NCBI GenBank assembly: GCA_029204225.1
Contig: CM055094.1
Coordinates: 21,200,331-21,264,330, forward strand
DNA length: 64,000 bases
Source of the DNA: Diphasiastrum complanatum
Lineage: Eukaryota > Streptophyta > Lycopodiopsida > Lycopodiales > Lycopodiaceae
Direction: 5' to 3'
This document shows positions 10,399 to 22,783 of the stretch, piece by piece. The stretch's first letter is position 1, and each line of letters begins with the position of its first letter. The position numbers and the translations under genes were made by a program. Under the pieces are notes generated by a model. That model had not been told where the DNA came from. It saw only the letters and a list, made by a program, of their open reading frames with translations, and did not search any database.

Positions 10399-12298
10399 CC
10401 CCCCCCCCCCCTTACAACAATCAAATTTTACTTGTCCAAGAATAGAAGAAAGATAAGCATGAGAAAAGGTCACAATTGTATCACATTTTAGTTGCCCAAG
10501 ACAAAGGTAGTGCAAGAGAAATTAAGGCAACAGGAAAGGTTTGTTTGAAGGGAGCTTTTCATGTCGCATAAGCACGAAGAGATGTGATGAAATAAAAGGT
10601 GAAAGTAGATTAATATTGATGTGTGATGTCCCTTTGTGTGAATATTTTCTGGATCCAAACATCTAGTGTGTGGCTGTTAGGCTAGAGATAGCATGATATA
10701 TTAATCTCAACATCCATTGGAGCAAGCTTCCGATCCACTTAAACACAAAACTTACAAGACTATCTGCTTCATGATGTAAATGTGAATCCAACTTATCAAC
10801 CATTACAGAAAATTTCAGCACAAAAGGGGCCTTTCAAAAACATACCTTTTATTTTTTTTCTCAATAGTTTCTTCCACATAGTCTAATCAAAACACTCAAA
10901 TTTGAAATCTACGTATGCAACTCAGCAAAAAAACAGTGTAACTTTTGAACGACAACTCGGATAGAGACGATTACGGTGCCATTAGAAAGCCCTCGACGAG
11001 AGCTTTCTCAACGACACCCAACATGACCCAGTTCCAAACTACGGTGAAGAAGTTATAGCCAGTAAGGGAGTAGCATTATGGTGCATTTAAGAGTAAAGGC
11101 AAATACTTATAAAACTGGTATATGGCAAGTTAGACACAATGATAAATTCATGAGAATAAGTTAGTGAAGCTCAAAAAGTCATTTGGAGTGAGTTCTTGCC
11201 GAGTCCCAATATGTTACCTTGCTATTTGTGAACTTGCCCCAAGATAAGGTGAAAAAAAACTTTTAATATTACGAATGACAACCACGAAGCTATCATAGTT
11301 TCAATCAACATCGATATAATTAAACAACAAAAATCATCACATACATGGGAACATTACAAAAAATCACAATATCACGCTTTACTACCATGCTGCCATGCAT
11401 GGTTTTTAGGAAATGAAAACAAACTCTGATGGGAGAAGATTTGATGCTGGCACTTCCTTCTTCAGACATGGAAATGAAATTCAGAAGCCTTGACAAGCTA
11501 TAACCTCAAAGGATCGATTCTCCATCTTTTAGTGGCGATCTATCATTTGCTACGACAGTGCTTGATTACTCATTTGCATCCTTGGACACCATCTACATAC
11601 ATCCACCACGGATCCGGAGCGCCATCATCATCCATTTTCAAAAACTTAAAGTTGCCGAGATCTGCTACATTACACAAAAATTGTCACATCTAGCACGAGC
11701 CAAATGCTGAGGGGTAGTGCTCCTGGAGCTTGTCAAAACCGCACATTCAACTCCGATTTGGGTTGAAAGCTCGCTACTAGTACGTAACTGTGAAGAAACA
11801 TCATCGTTTCCACATCCTATCAGAACGACATTGCTCCAAATTTTTCCACAAATTTCTAGTCTCCATACACTGCCGAGCAATACTCTACATACACTGCTCA
11901 TAGAACCGAGCCCCCATACTCTGCATTCACTATGGACCGAGCTGAGCGTCCATACTCTGCATACAAAGTTCACCGAGACGAGTCCATCAAAAGACGACCG
12001 ATCTGAAGCCCTCGACAGTCGACCGAGCCGAGACTCCACTTGTCTGTTACGAGAGCCGAACCTTCAACAGAGTCCTCAGCCGAGTCCAGAACATGTCTGC
12101 CACAACATCTTCCAGTTCTGATGACCCAACTCTAGACAGAATTGACATCACCATGGAAAGCCTCGATATCTATGAGATGAACACTTGGTACCAGGAGGCA
12201 CACCAGTTCCTGAGCCACATAGAGTTCCAATTTCCTCTTTTGATCAGTGGCTATCAGAGCCCATTTCGATTGCATATTGCTTATAACCACACTACAAT
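10399..12298. repeat. Inverted copy of the 20.57-22.43 kb region
   Basis: This segment is the reverse complement of about 20567-22436, including the element X start, its minisatellite (about 11880-11990) and the long flank with the hydrophobic stretch. It begins with 13 C (10399-10411), matching a G-run near 22427. Element X sequence proper is 11370-12298 in plus orientation. It encodes frames 11717-12121 (12-residue repeats) and 12093-12290 (SATTSSSSDDPTLDRIDITM). The right border is abrupt at about 12298. Confidence 0.7.
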
Positions 12299-12601
12299 CT
12301 TTGGCCTTATATACACAAGTCCTTCCATGATATTGTGTTTGCTTGGTCATACTTACCTAACATCAAAAGTGAATGGTACTTTCTGTTTGATGTTTTCTGC
12401 AATTTTGAAATTGAAAATCTATCTTTATGTTCTTGCTCTTTTCTAAAACATTTCAAAGATTTCATTTCTGAAAAATTTGATTATGTGCTAACAACGGACT
12501 GCAATATAATTAGAAGTATGTACCTTAGAAAATCTTAGCTATTTAGGAAAAACATCATTGAACTCTTGTTTTAAATCTTGCATTAAAAGCTGTTCTTGAT
12601 G
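12299..12601. other. Short stretch without recognisable content
   Basis: About 300 bp of AT-rich sequence. CAATCTTTGGCCTTATATACACAA at the left edge recurs near 50850, so this may be the flank of another insertion. Short open frames here have no support. Confidence 0.3.
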
Positions 12602-13560
12602 CTAATTTTTGGTGTTAAAGCATGTTAACACATTCACATCACAATGCATACGAGATTTCAAAACAAGATGAAAAAGCTCATACTTAGAATTATGTAGTTT
12701 TTCCATAACTTCCGCCAAGGAAACCATCGGTGATGGGAGTACATCAGTCTCCCCATAAATAGAGACTATCTGGTCAAACTTATCTTTGAATACAATAGTA
12801 TGGTTTTTTAAATCTATTTTCAACAAATTTGATTTATCAAAAAACCATTCATATCCTAGGATTACATAAGTTCTATCAAATATTCGTAACATGGAAGTCG
12901 AGCCGCTCAACATGATCTTGCATCCGAACCTCCAAATTAGGGACTTTCACATCCCAAACTTCTGTGTCTGACCCTGAGGCTAGAGGACCACATAATTTTG
13001 ATCACTAGCCACGGTGGGCACCCGAAGCTTCTATACAAGCCGCACATTCAAAAAGTTGTGAGTACCTCCAAAATCAAAGATTACACTTATGTCTTTCCCT
13101 AGAATATTGCCTTTAACTTGAAACCATCGATTAGACTTGAAAGAAAGTGTACTGAAGTTACAAGTATATTCACAACCATTTAACAAATCAACTTTCACTT
13201 CACAACCATTTAACAAATCGACTTTCAATTTACCTGTCGGTAAATCCCTCGCCATGAAACTTGATGATTTATTTTCCCTCTCGGACCTCTGTTTGGCATG
13301 ATGCCCAAGTTTGTTGGCAAGCAGTAGCTTCTAGTTCATCAAAAAATAGATTTTTTATCTTATTATTTTTTGGCTTTTCATTCTTAGGCTTTTGGGCTGA
13401 TTTACCGTGCATACTCTTCCGTGAGGCAATCACGGTGCTATCGTAGGCTTTAGCTACTCGGATAGCATCTTTCAATATGGAGGACATTCCATTTGCACTC
13501 CTTTTGGTAATCGGCTGACAATCCATACAATGAATTGCCACTATGCCAATTTCCAATCAA
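12602..13560 (-). mobile_element. Ty3/gypsy retrotransposon remnant (end of gag and protease)
   Basis: Three minus-strand pieces are collinear with a gypsy polyprotein. 13556-13269 ends with LFFDELEATACQQTWASC, which corresponds to the linker before the Gag zinc knuckle, though the cysteine/histidine pattern is lost. 13255-13031 contains GKDISVIFDFGGTHNFL, matching the retropepsin core (normally hydrophobic-D-S/T-G then THNFI). 12913-12602 contains VILGYEWFFDKSNLLKIDLK, matching the end of the protease region before reverse transcriptase. A direct repeat of about 27 bp (near 13165-13218) duplicates VDLLNGCE. Stops and shifts separate the pieces, and no RT or integrase follows. Confidence 0.6.
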
Positions 13561-14139
13561 GTGACCCTTAAGTGATTATTAGAAATCTTTTTCAAATGGA
13601 AAAAAATAGCATACACCTCTAAAAGGATACGGTTGCTAGGTCTACAAAGTACTCAACAAAAATTGATTTTTTTTTAAGGCTTTCAATTGCCTTAACCCAA
13701 AAAAGTAAATAGGGAAAAAGTAAGGGCAAACCTGAATGCAATGAAGGAACTTCCAAAATCCCTATTCAAGAGCAAAAAATCCGAAATCCCCCCCCCCCCT
13801 CCCCCGCAATTAATATAACTAGTAACATTATTCTCAAAGCATCTACGATGAGCTACAAACAACACTTGGAGAGTAAAGAATTAGGAATCTGTCAAATACT
13901 CTTGCATCTAGTATTTGGAAAGTTAGACATAATGATAGTATCATAAGAATGAGTTAGAGAAGCTTGTGAAGCCATCCAGAGGTGTGTTGTTCTTTTATTA
14001 GTTGCCTAGATACATATCAAGCTACCCCAAGTTACCACAGATCTATTATATGAGTTAAACACGGGTCTATATGAGGCAAGGTGTATATATTGCAAAAAGC
14101 GAAAAGGAAGGTCTCCCCTTTTATCATGTTTGGACAGAT
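13561..14139. other. Junction region with poly-C and inverted flank fragment
   Basis: No gene is seen. A C-rich run lies at about 13789-13805. The sequence 13815-14035 is the reverse complement of part of the flank at 8150-8530 (shared phrases: gagctacaaacaacacttgg and its relatives). The block looks like scrambled pieces joined by deletion or insertion. Confidence 0.35.
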
Positions 14140-14870
14140 GTGTACAACTGGTAATTGGGTTAAAGGTGATTGTAATATTCAGAAAGTTCACCAAATTACA
14201 TGTGTTGTCATTTCCGTCTATCTCAAGGTATTCCAGGGGATAGATCCAAAAAGGATTGTCAGGTATTCTTGGTTAAGTCTTGTCCAGGAAACGTCCAACC
14301 CTAAACCGTCAATGTACCTGAACGAATATTTGAAGTCGTTGATAAATTTAATTTTCCCTAATCTTGCAAGCCCCTTAATAAACTGCATTTCAAAAAAAAG
14401 AAAGGTACCAATTACAAGACATTGCTGAATATGAAAAACCCATTGGTATTCCCCCGACCTGTCACCAAGTATGATCCCCAAGTCTGATAATGCAATTGTC
14501 TATCAAATAGGAATTCTAAATGCATAAGGTATTCTTGCGATCTATAGTACTCCATTCATATGAACCCGTATTTTTCGAAGCCCATTTAAAATCATTGGTT
14601 TCAAATATTCGTTTGTGTTTGAGCAATTTGATTTTGGCAATATTAAATGCCAAACAAATCATTTTAGTCATAATAGTTTTCAAATCGTCAATCCCCTTCA
14701 AAGGAATATTGCTTTTTTGGGGGTAACCTAATTCTTTGCTTGCTGGTTTTTTGAGTTTGTAATGCAATTTCAGGCTGAAATTTTCAGCACACAAGGCTTG
14801 TAGGAGGGCGAGTTCCTGCATCCATCTAATGTGTGGTTTCGACACATTTTGGTATTGAGTTTTTAGATTT
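14140..14870 (-). mobile_element. Reverse-transcriptase remnant, Penelope-like or related type
   Basis: Minus-strand pieces in three frames read in order like a reverse transcriptase that is not copia or gypsy. 14845-14516 has LKTIMTKMICLAFNIAKIKL then NTGSYEWSTID. Near 14440 another frame gives QVGGIPMG, the usual RT motif before the active site. A T-run near 14393 shifts the frame into 14481-14218, which has EMQFIKGLARLGKIKFINDF then FRYIDGLG; the catalytic pair would normally be YIDD, so the second Asp is changed to Gly. 14194-14006 has HDKRGDLPFRFLQYIHLASY. Assignment to Penelope-like or a sister class rests on memory of motif style, so the class is uncertain. It is clearly dead. Confidence 0.5.
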
Positions 14871-14954
14871 GATACTTGCTATTTTTTGTGTCTTTTAGGG
14901 CACATTTAGGGTTTGAAAAAGTTTATCTTCTTGGCTGGTTTTTATGGCAAGAGA

Positions 14955-14964
14955 TTTGAGCCCA

Positions 14965-14998
<34 letters not shown>

Positions 14999-15828
14999 TA
15001 TCTAGGTCCACTCAAGCCTATGTGGCACAGGGCCCAGTTGACTTGACATACAAGGTTATGGTAGGCCTACATGGCTTGCAACATGGCAACCCTCAAGCCT
15101 GGATGATTTGCCATGTGGTAGACCTACGTGGCTTGCCATGTGGTAGTGTGAGATAGGCTTCGCAAATAGCAGACCATGTAGGCAGAGGCTGTTGGCTTGC
15201 CAGCCTATGATGGGCCTACGTGGCTTGCCACGTGGCTAACCCCAAGCCTGCATGATTTGCCACATGGCAGTCATATGTGACTTGACAAGTGGGCACCTAT
15301 GACAACCTTGGTTGATCGCAGGCCTATGTGGCCTGCTACACAAGTCTATGGTAGGCCATGTGGTAAACCACACAAGCCTATGGTAGGTCATGTGGTAAAC
15401 CACACAAGCCTATGGTAGGACTATGACATTGGCTACCTGGCAGTTTATGAGCCCCCTCTTTCTCTCTCTAGTTCCACTCAGGCCTACGTGGCAAAGTCTG
15501 GATGGCTTGCAACACAAGCCTATGTTAGACCTACGTGTTTGCAAACCCTAAGTTGCAAGACTTGCCACGAGGTAGACCTACATGGTTTTCCATGTGGCAG
15601 GCCTACGTGGCTTTCCATGTAGTAGCTTGTGAGATCCACCTCTTTCTCTCTCTATATCCACTCAAGCCTACATGGCAGAGCCTGGTTGTCTTGCGACACA
15701 AGCCTATGGCAAGCTTATGTAGAAACCTTGTTTACTGATTCCCTATCAATCTATTGATTCTTCTCCCTAAGATCTGTTACAGTTCGCCACGTTCTTGGTT
15801 GGGTTTCACTTCTGCTTATTACCAAGCT
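14955..15828. repeat. CATGTGGC satellite (unit A)
   Basis: The satellite begins abruptly at about 14955 with GAGCCCACC and a (TA)n tract (about 14966-14996), directly after the reverse-transcriptase remnant. It then shows the motifs GCCTACGTGGC, CCACACAAGCCTATGGTAGG (repeated near 15350, 15375 and 15405) and TTGCCATGTGG. The 209-bp tandem duplication present in other units is not complete here. Sequence 15735-15828 is unrelated and joins the truncated histone gene. Confidence 0.75.
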
Positions 15829-15988
15829 TCACGATCACAAGTTTGGTGTACCTTTGGAAGGCCATGATGTCCCTCAACCATGGACGGCGAGGTCTTTCGC
15901 GTCTTTGCGGACGTATGGGTTCAAATGTCTGGGGACGAGATGGTTGAACAAAATGGGTAAGCCTAGCGGTTTGCTTCGTCCGAGCCAT
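15829..15988 (-). pseudogene. CENH3-like histone, truncated copy (unit A)
   Basis: From ATG 15988 the sequence encodes MARTKQTAR and the same tail and alpha-N helix as the intact copy at 46133, including RPWLRDIMAFQRYTKLVI. At about 15830 it switches to unrelated sequence, and the frame ends soon after at 15806. Loop 1, alpha-2 and alpha-3 are missing, so no nucleosome fold could form. Its promoter at 15989-16694 is nevertheless intact. Like the 46133 copy it has Phe where the 28313 copy has Leu in the alpha-N helix. Confidence 0.75.
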
Positions 15989-16694
15989 TGAGGCCGGATA
16001 TCTATACCACGTGAGGACAAAGATACAGCAGAAGAGAGAGCTAAATTATCTCGCGTAATGGCGACACTGAGAACTCTAAGGGTGATATCGCTACAATGCG
16101 AGAGAGTGACAGAGACAGGCGGAGAGAGGCAGGGGCTTGCATGATGGCGATACTGGGAAAGTCAAGCTGATATCGCTACGACGTGAGAGGGTGTAAGGAA
16201 TAGGCCTGGGGATGAGGTCGCTCGCATGATGGCGATATCACGAATGCAGGTCATATGGAAGCAATCAAACATGACAGCAAATTACACGAAAACCTATACA
16301 ATCCCCAGGAATGGACTTATATAGGAGAAAAAGTTGGCACGTGTGAATCCCAGCGACACGTGGCCCAGTCAGTAGCTGACGCGTGGAACCACAGGCTTGT
16401 ATACGCATGTGTGAAACTGCACGTCTAGATCAACACGTGTGGGATCCCATGTGGGGGCACGTGGTCGAATGGATCATCGACGTGTTCTTGCACATATCGG
16501 CTCACACGTGTGGTCACGTGGCCCAATCAGTAACGGACGTGTGGGACCACACTTCTATATTCGCACGTGTGAAACTTGCACATGTGGCCATGTGGTCGAA
16601 TGGTTTGGTGACATGTGTTCTGGCACGTGTTAGCTTGCACGTGTGGGCACGTGGCCGAATGGCAGATTGACGTGTACTGTAGCACATGTATAAG
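15989..16694 (-). promoter_or_regulatory. Promoter of truncated histone copy: TATA and ten G-boxes
   Basis: TATA box CCTATATAAG lies on the minus strand at 16325-16316. I count ten perfect CACGTG sites between about 16337 and 16655. The array ends at about 16694, where it is joined to element X (sequence TAAGCAATATGCAATC). The same join exists at about 29018 in unit B, so units A and B share this rearrangement. Confidence 0.65.
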
Positions 16695-17540
16695 CAATAT
16701 GCAATCAAAATGGGCTCTGATAGCCACTGAAAAGAGGAAGTTGGTACTCTATGTGGCTCAGGAACTAGTGTGCCTCCTGGTACCAATGTTCATCTCAGAG
16801 ATATCGAGGCTTTCCATGGTGATGTCAATTTTGTCTTGAGTTGGGTCATCAGAACTGGAAGATGTTGTGGCAGACATGTTCTGGACTAGGCTGATGACCC
16901 TGTTGAAGGTTCGGCTCTGGTAACAGACAAGTGGAGTCTCGGCTCAATCGACTGTGGAGGGCTTCGGATCGGTCGACTTTTGATGGACTCGGCTCAATCA
17001 ACTTTGTATGCAGAGTATGGACGCTGACCTCGTTCCACAGCGAATGTAGAGTATGTATGCTCGTCTCGGTCCACGGTGATTGCAGAGTATGGGGGCGCGG
17101 CTCTATGAGCAGTGTATGTAGAGTATTGCTCGGCAGTGTATGGAGAATAGAAATTTGTGGAAAAATTTGGAGCAATGTCGTTCTGATAGGATGTGGAAAC
17201 GATGATGTTTCTTTGCGATAACATACTAGTAGAGAGCTTTCAACCCAAATCCGTGTTGAATGTGTGGTTTTGACAAGCTCCAGTAGCACTACCCCTTAGC
17301 ATTTGGCTCGTGCTAGATGTGACGATTTTTGTGTAATGTAGCAGATCTCGGCAGCTTAGGGTTTTTGAAAATGGATGATGATGGCACTCTGGATCCGTGG
17401 TGGATGTATGTAGATGGTGTCCAAGGATGCGAAGGAGTAATCAAGCACGGTCGTAGCGAATGATAGATCGCCACTAAAAGATGGAGAATCGATCCTTTGA
17501 AGCTATAGCTTTTCAATGCTTCTGAATTCCATTTCCATGC
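16695..17540 (-). repeat. Element X (unit A, first copy)
   Basis: Minus-oriented element X. It includes the SATTSSSSDD-type segment (16870-16800), the 36-bp minisatellite (about 17008-17115, three units plus a partial) and the left part ending near 17516. The minus frame 17289-16849 is open for 146 codons and carries three 12-residue repeats. A 30-codon plus-strand ORF (17371-17463) is the shortened form of the 4356 ORF. Confidence 0.6.
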
Positions 17541-18664
17541 TTGAAGAAGGAAGTGCCAGCATCAAATCTTCTCCCATCAGAGTTTGTTTGCATTTCCTAA
17601 AAAGCATGCATGGTAGCATGGCAGTAAAGCATGATATTGTGACTTTTTGTAATGTTCTGCAACATTTGCTTACATACATAGCTACACCAAATGAGAAAAT
17701 TAAGGACCTAGATTCTTAAAGACTTTTCTGAGGTTGAAGTTCTAGTTTTTCTACAAATTAACTTCCTCTGAAAGTTTCTTTTTGGTGGAAATGATGCTAT
17801 TTATACCAAGTGTAGGCTAATTTGTAACGGCAAAGATGGAGTTTGCAGCTCACCATGATTATGATCATTTGCACGTAGCCTATTATAAGCAAATTGGCTG
17901 CACTTTTGTGTTATCTTAGCACATATGAATGTAGCTTGTGATATTATTGGTTCGATAGTCTAGTAGCTTTTTTTTTGCACCATTTAAGGTAAGAGAAAGA
18001 GAGCACAATCTTTAACGCTTGCTTCTTGTACAACCAAATTACCTTCCAATTTTTTCAAGCCTATTTGTAGTAAAATGTCTCACATCTCTATGGAACATAT
18101 GCACAAAAGTGAATCACTTTCTGCCACGAGATGATAGTTATACATTGTGCAATAGGGAATCACACTGTTGATAAGTTGGATTCACATTTACATCATGAAG
18201 CAAATAGTCTTGTAAGTTTCGTGTTTAAGTGGATCGGAAGCTCGCTCCAATTGATGTTGAGATTAATATATCATGCTATCTCTAGCCTAATAGCCACACA
18301 CTAGATGTTTGGATCCAGAAAATATTCACACAAAGGGACATATGTCTGCCACGTAGTTTTCAATCAATCAAAAGGAAGGTAGATCCTTATCTTTGGTACT
18401 GTAATAGTTAGTTCTTAGACTTATTGAGATCTTAGAAATTAAATTTTAGGGTCAGCCCAAAGTTTTTGACAAGTGCTCATCAAGTGAATGCAATTCTAGT
18501 CAAGATTGGTCTCAATTTTGCTTGATTTGTGAGATATTTGGATTGATTATTGCATGATGATTCAACTAATCTTGTAGGAACGATTTAAAGAGGCATATTT
18601 ATGTGCATATGATTCCTTTTGGTTCAGGTTAGGTGAATCCTATATCCTTGTGAAGTCGAGATCA
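17541..18664. repeat. Conserved flank (unit A)
   Basis: Counterpart of 4501-5634, nearly identical to 29601-30713. It holds the hydrophobic short stretch near 18180-18300 and the GCCACGTAG motif near 18350. A 17516-17719 frame (67 codons) is shared with unit B but is not supported as a gene. Confidence 0.5.
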
Positions 18665-19815
18665 ATGAATGCATATCTTTTGGATTCACATGATAGATTG
18701 AATGCTTCTAATTATTCAATTTAGAGGCTAAGAATGGAATCAATCCTTATTTTACAAGATCTAATGCATATAGTGAGTGGCGAAGAGGATGAGCCTATTC
18801 ACCCTCAAGAAGCTACAAAATACAAAAGGAGGTGCAAGGTTGCTCTTGATTGTATTAAATGAATGTAGCTCATGAGCTTCTTAAGGAGGTAGGTGCTTGC
18901 ATCTTGGCTCAAGAATCATGGGAAGCTCTTCAAAAGATATATGAATCCAAGAATACTTCAAGGTTGCTATCCTTGAATAATCAAATCCATATGTGCTGAG
19001 AGTTAAGGACTTAAACAAAGAGCTTGCTTACATATGATATTCTATTAAGGAAAGTGAACTTTTTCAACCAATCTTGAATGGTTTACGTATGGATTTTGCT
19101 AACTTGGTGCAAGGCTATGCAATCATGGGAAAGTTGCCTCCACTTGAAGATCTCCAAGGAGTCCTCATGGCCGAGGAGAGTAGGAGAACTCACATCAAGT
19201 CAAGGATGGAGAAGCTCTCCCTCAATGATGGAGATGACAAGGGTCTTTTCATCAAGATCAAGAGAAAATCCAAAGGCAATGGTGTTGCATTCAAGAAGAA
19301 CCAAGTCAAAGCTCGAGCAAGCCAAAGAAGGATAAGTCAAAGATCAAATGCTATTTTTGTGGCAAGACGGGGCACTATGCCTCGGAGTGCTTCAAGAAGA
19401 AGCAAACTCAAAGTCAAGCAAACCTTGGTCAAGAGGAAGAGGAGAGCTCAAATGAAGATTTCATCATGATGTCAAGCTTCTCATCTTCAAGCATAAGAGG
19501 TGAAGATTCTTGGTGGATAGATAGTGGGGCTAGCTCCCACATGACAAGTAAAAGGGAGTATTTTTCAACCCTATCTACCTATGAAGGACCTATCACGTAA
19601 TTTTTTATAAATATGCTTATAAGATCAAAGGAATAGGATCCATACCTTTATGCTTGGGATCTTCAAGGAACACCAAGATTGATGGAGTGCTTTACATTTT
19701 CAGTATCACTAAGAACTTGCTTAGTGTAGGGCAATTGCTTGACAATGATTTGATTGTGGAGTTCTCCACAAATACATGTAACATCAATAAGGATGGCAAG
19801 ATCATTGCTAAAGGG
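18665..19815 (+). mobile_element. Copia B gag-protease remnant (unit A)
   Basis: The Gag start is at ATG 18665, but TGG of the SIW motif is TAG here. A shared one-base loss near 18861 and further shifts break the frame. Recognisable parts are the Gag helix region, a CCHC zinc knuckle at 19349-19390 (C-YF-C-GKTG-H-YASE-C), and the aspartic protease motif WWIDSGASSHM at about 19511. This is followed by DGVLYIFSITKNLLSVGQLL at 19679-19740. At about 19815 it is fused to a different gag. No integrase, RT or LTR is present. Related to, but clearly distinct from, the intact element at 36586. Confidence 0.75.
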
Positions 19816-20015
19816 GTGATGATCTCCACAGAACCCGGCCTCACTCTTCAAAAGGTGATCGGTTATCTTCTTCAAGAAGAAATGCAAAGAAAGACCAACG
19901 GCCTGTCCATCAAAGACAAATCCATGGCCCTGTACACCAAGAAGAAAGACTATTCTAAGGGCAAGAATCAAGTGCAGTAGTAACAGCAGAAGCCTCACAC
20001 TCAAGGTGAGAATAG
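19816..20015 (+). mobile_element. Third copia-type gag fragment fused to copia B
   Basis: After GCTAAAGGGG the sequence no longer follows the copia B copy at 48270. It encodes GLTLQKVIGYLLQEEMQRK and a lysine-rich stretch with KDKSMALYTKKKDYSKGKN, then QVQ and a stop. LQKVIxxLLQEExRRK is typical of the C-terminal half of UBN2-type copia Gag. The same fusion is in units B (31865) and C (52981). The following GENSG-like sequence leads into element X. Confidence 0.5.
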
Positions 20016-21500
20016 TGGATCGCTGGTTCTGAGGGAGTCTCCCAAGCTTTTATCTGCTAGTATCAACTGGTCTCGAACTCGAGGTCAGTGGCTCAACTAC
20101 TGCAAAGTGACATCTATCAGAAGATAGCCTAATATCGTGGAGGTTTGCTTGTTCTTGATATAGTCATGGAGGCAGTTGGAAGCAAACTGGGCCCAGTCAT
20201 AAAGGTTCTCATTGTGTAGTCTAGAATCAGCCATCATGTTGAATAGTTTCATGTGGATACGCGTGATCTTGGACCTATAGCGCTATGTATATCTCGTTAG
20301 ATAGGCACATGGAGCAGCTAAGGGCTTATCATTTATGACCTCAATACGGTAACGATCTTTTTTTTCCATTTGTCCGCTGAGGGGTCTATGTATTTGAAGT
20401 ATGCTATGCATTCAATTTTTTTGAGAGTACTACTAACTGTGTTTGGTCTCCTAGGGAAGCCAAATGTATTGAGGTCAGCTCCAGAAATAGGGATAATATA
20501 AACAAAATTTTGGTCAGGAGGTAACATGAACTGGAAAATCTGTCGGTGTGGTTATAAGCAATATGCAATCGAAATGGGCTCTGGTAGCCACTGATCAAAA
20601 GAGGAAGTTGGAACTCTATGTGGCTCAGGAACTGGTGTGCCTCCTGGTACCAAGTGTTCATCTCATAGATATCGAGGCTTTCCATGGTGATGTCAATTCT
20701 GTCTAGAGTTGGGTCATCAGAACTGGAAGATGTTGTGGCAGACATGTTCTGGACTCGGCTGAGGACTCTGTTGAAGGTTCGGCTCTCGTAACAGACAAGT
20801 GGAGTCTCGGCTCGGTCGACTGTCAAGGGCTTCAGATCGGTCGTCTTTTGATGGACTCGTCTCGGTGAACTTTGTATGCAGAGTATGGACGCTCAGCTCG
20901 GTCCATAGTGAATGCAGAGTATGGGGGCTCGGCTCTATGAGCAGTGTATGTAGAGTATTGCTCGGCAGTGTATGGAGACTAGAAATTTGTGGAAAAATTT
21001 GGAGCAATGTCGTTCTGATAGGATGTGGAAACGATGATGTTTCTTCACAGTTACGTACTAGTAGCGAGCTTTCAACCCAAATCGGAGTTGAATGTGCGGT
21101 TTTGACAAGCTCCAGGAGCACTACCCCTCAGCATTTGGCTCGTGCTAGATGTGACGATTTTTGTGTAATGTAGCAGATCTCGGCAACTTTAAGTTTTTGA
21201 AAATGGATGATGATGGCGCTCCGGATCCGTGGTGGATGTATGTAGATGGTGTCCAAGGATGCAAATGAGTAATCAAGCATTGTCGTAGCAAATGATAGAT
21301 CGCCACTAAAAGATGGAGAATCGATCCTTTGAGGTTATAGCTTGTCAAGGCTTCTGAATTTCATTTCCATGTCTGAAGAAGGAAGTGCCAGCATCAAATC
21401 TTCTCCCATCAGAGTTTGTTTTCATTCCCTAAAAAGCATGCATGGCAGCATGGCAGTAAAGTGTGATATTGTGATTTTATGTAATGTCCCCATGTATGTG
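20016..21500 (-). repeat. Element X (unit A, second, longest copy)
   Basis: Minus-oriented. Reading 21500 to 20016: a 67-codon frame (21348-21145), a 134-codon frame with 12-residue repeats (21121-20717), an overlapping 140-codon frame (20826-20404) with SSSSDDPTLDRIDITMESLD and YQEAHQFLSHIEF, then, in a third frame, PDQNFVYIIPISGADLN (20527-20333) and RIPMKLFHMM-type residues (near 20240). A TAA in the sequence CTTATAACC, common to all copies, sits before the third segment, so either an intron or an old stop separates them. Protein family unknown. Confidence 0.55.
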
Positions 21501-22731
<1,231 letters not shown>

Positions 22732-22783
22732 TATCGATGTTCTCTGTCCTTCTGATTTTGCCTCTTATTTTTGTCATTTACAG

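Noticed and set aside
10399-12298. Terminal inverted repeats of a DNA transposon with arms at 10.4 and 22.4 kb
   Set aside because: No target duplication or transposase was found, and the arms are internal blocks of the array found elsewhere in direct orientation.
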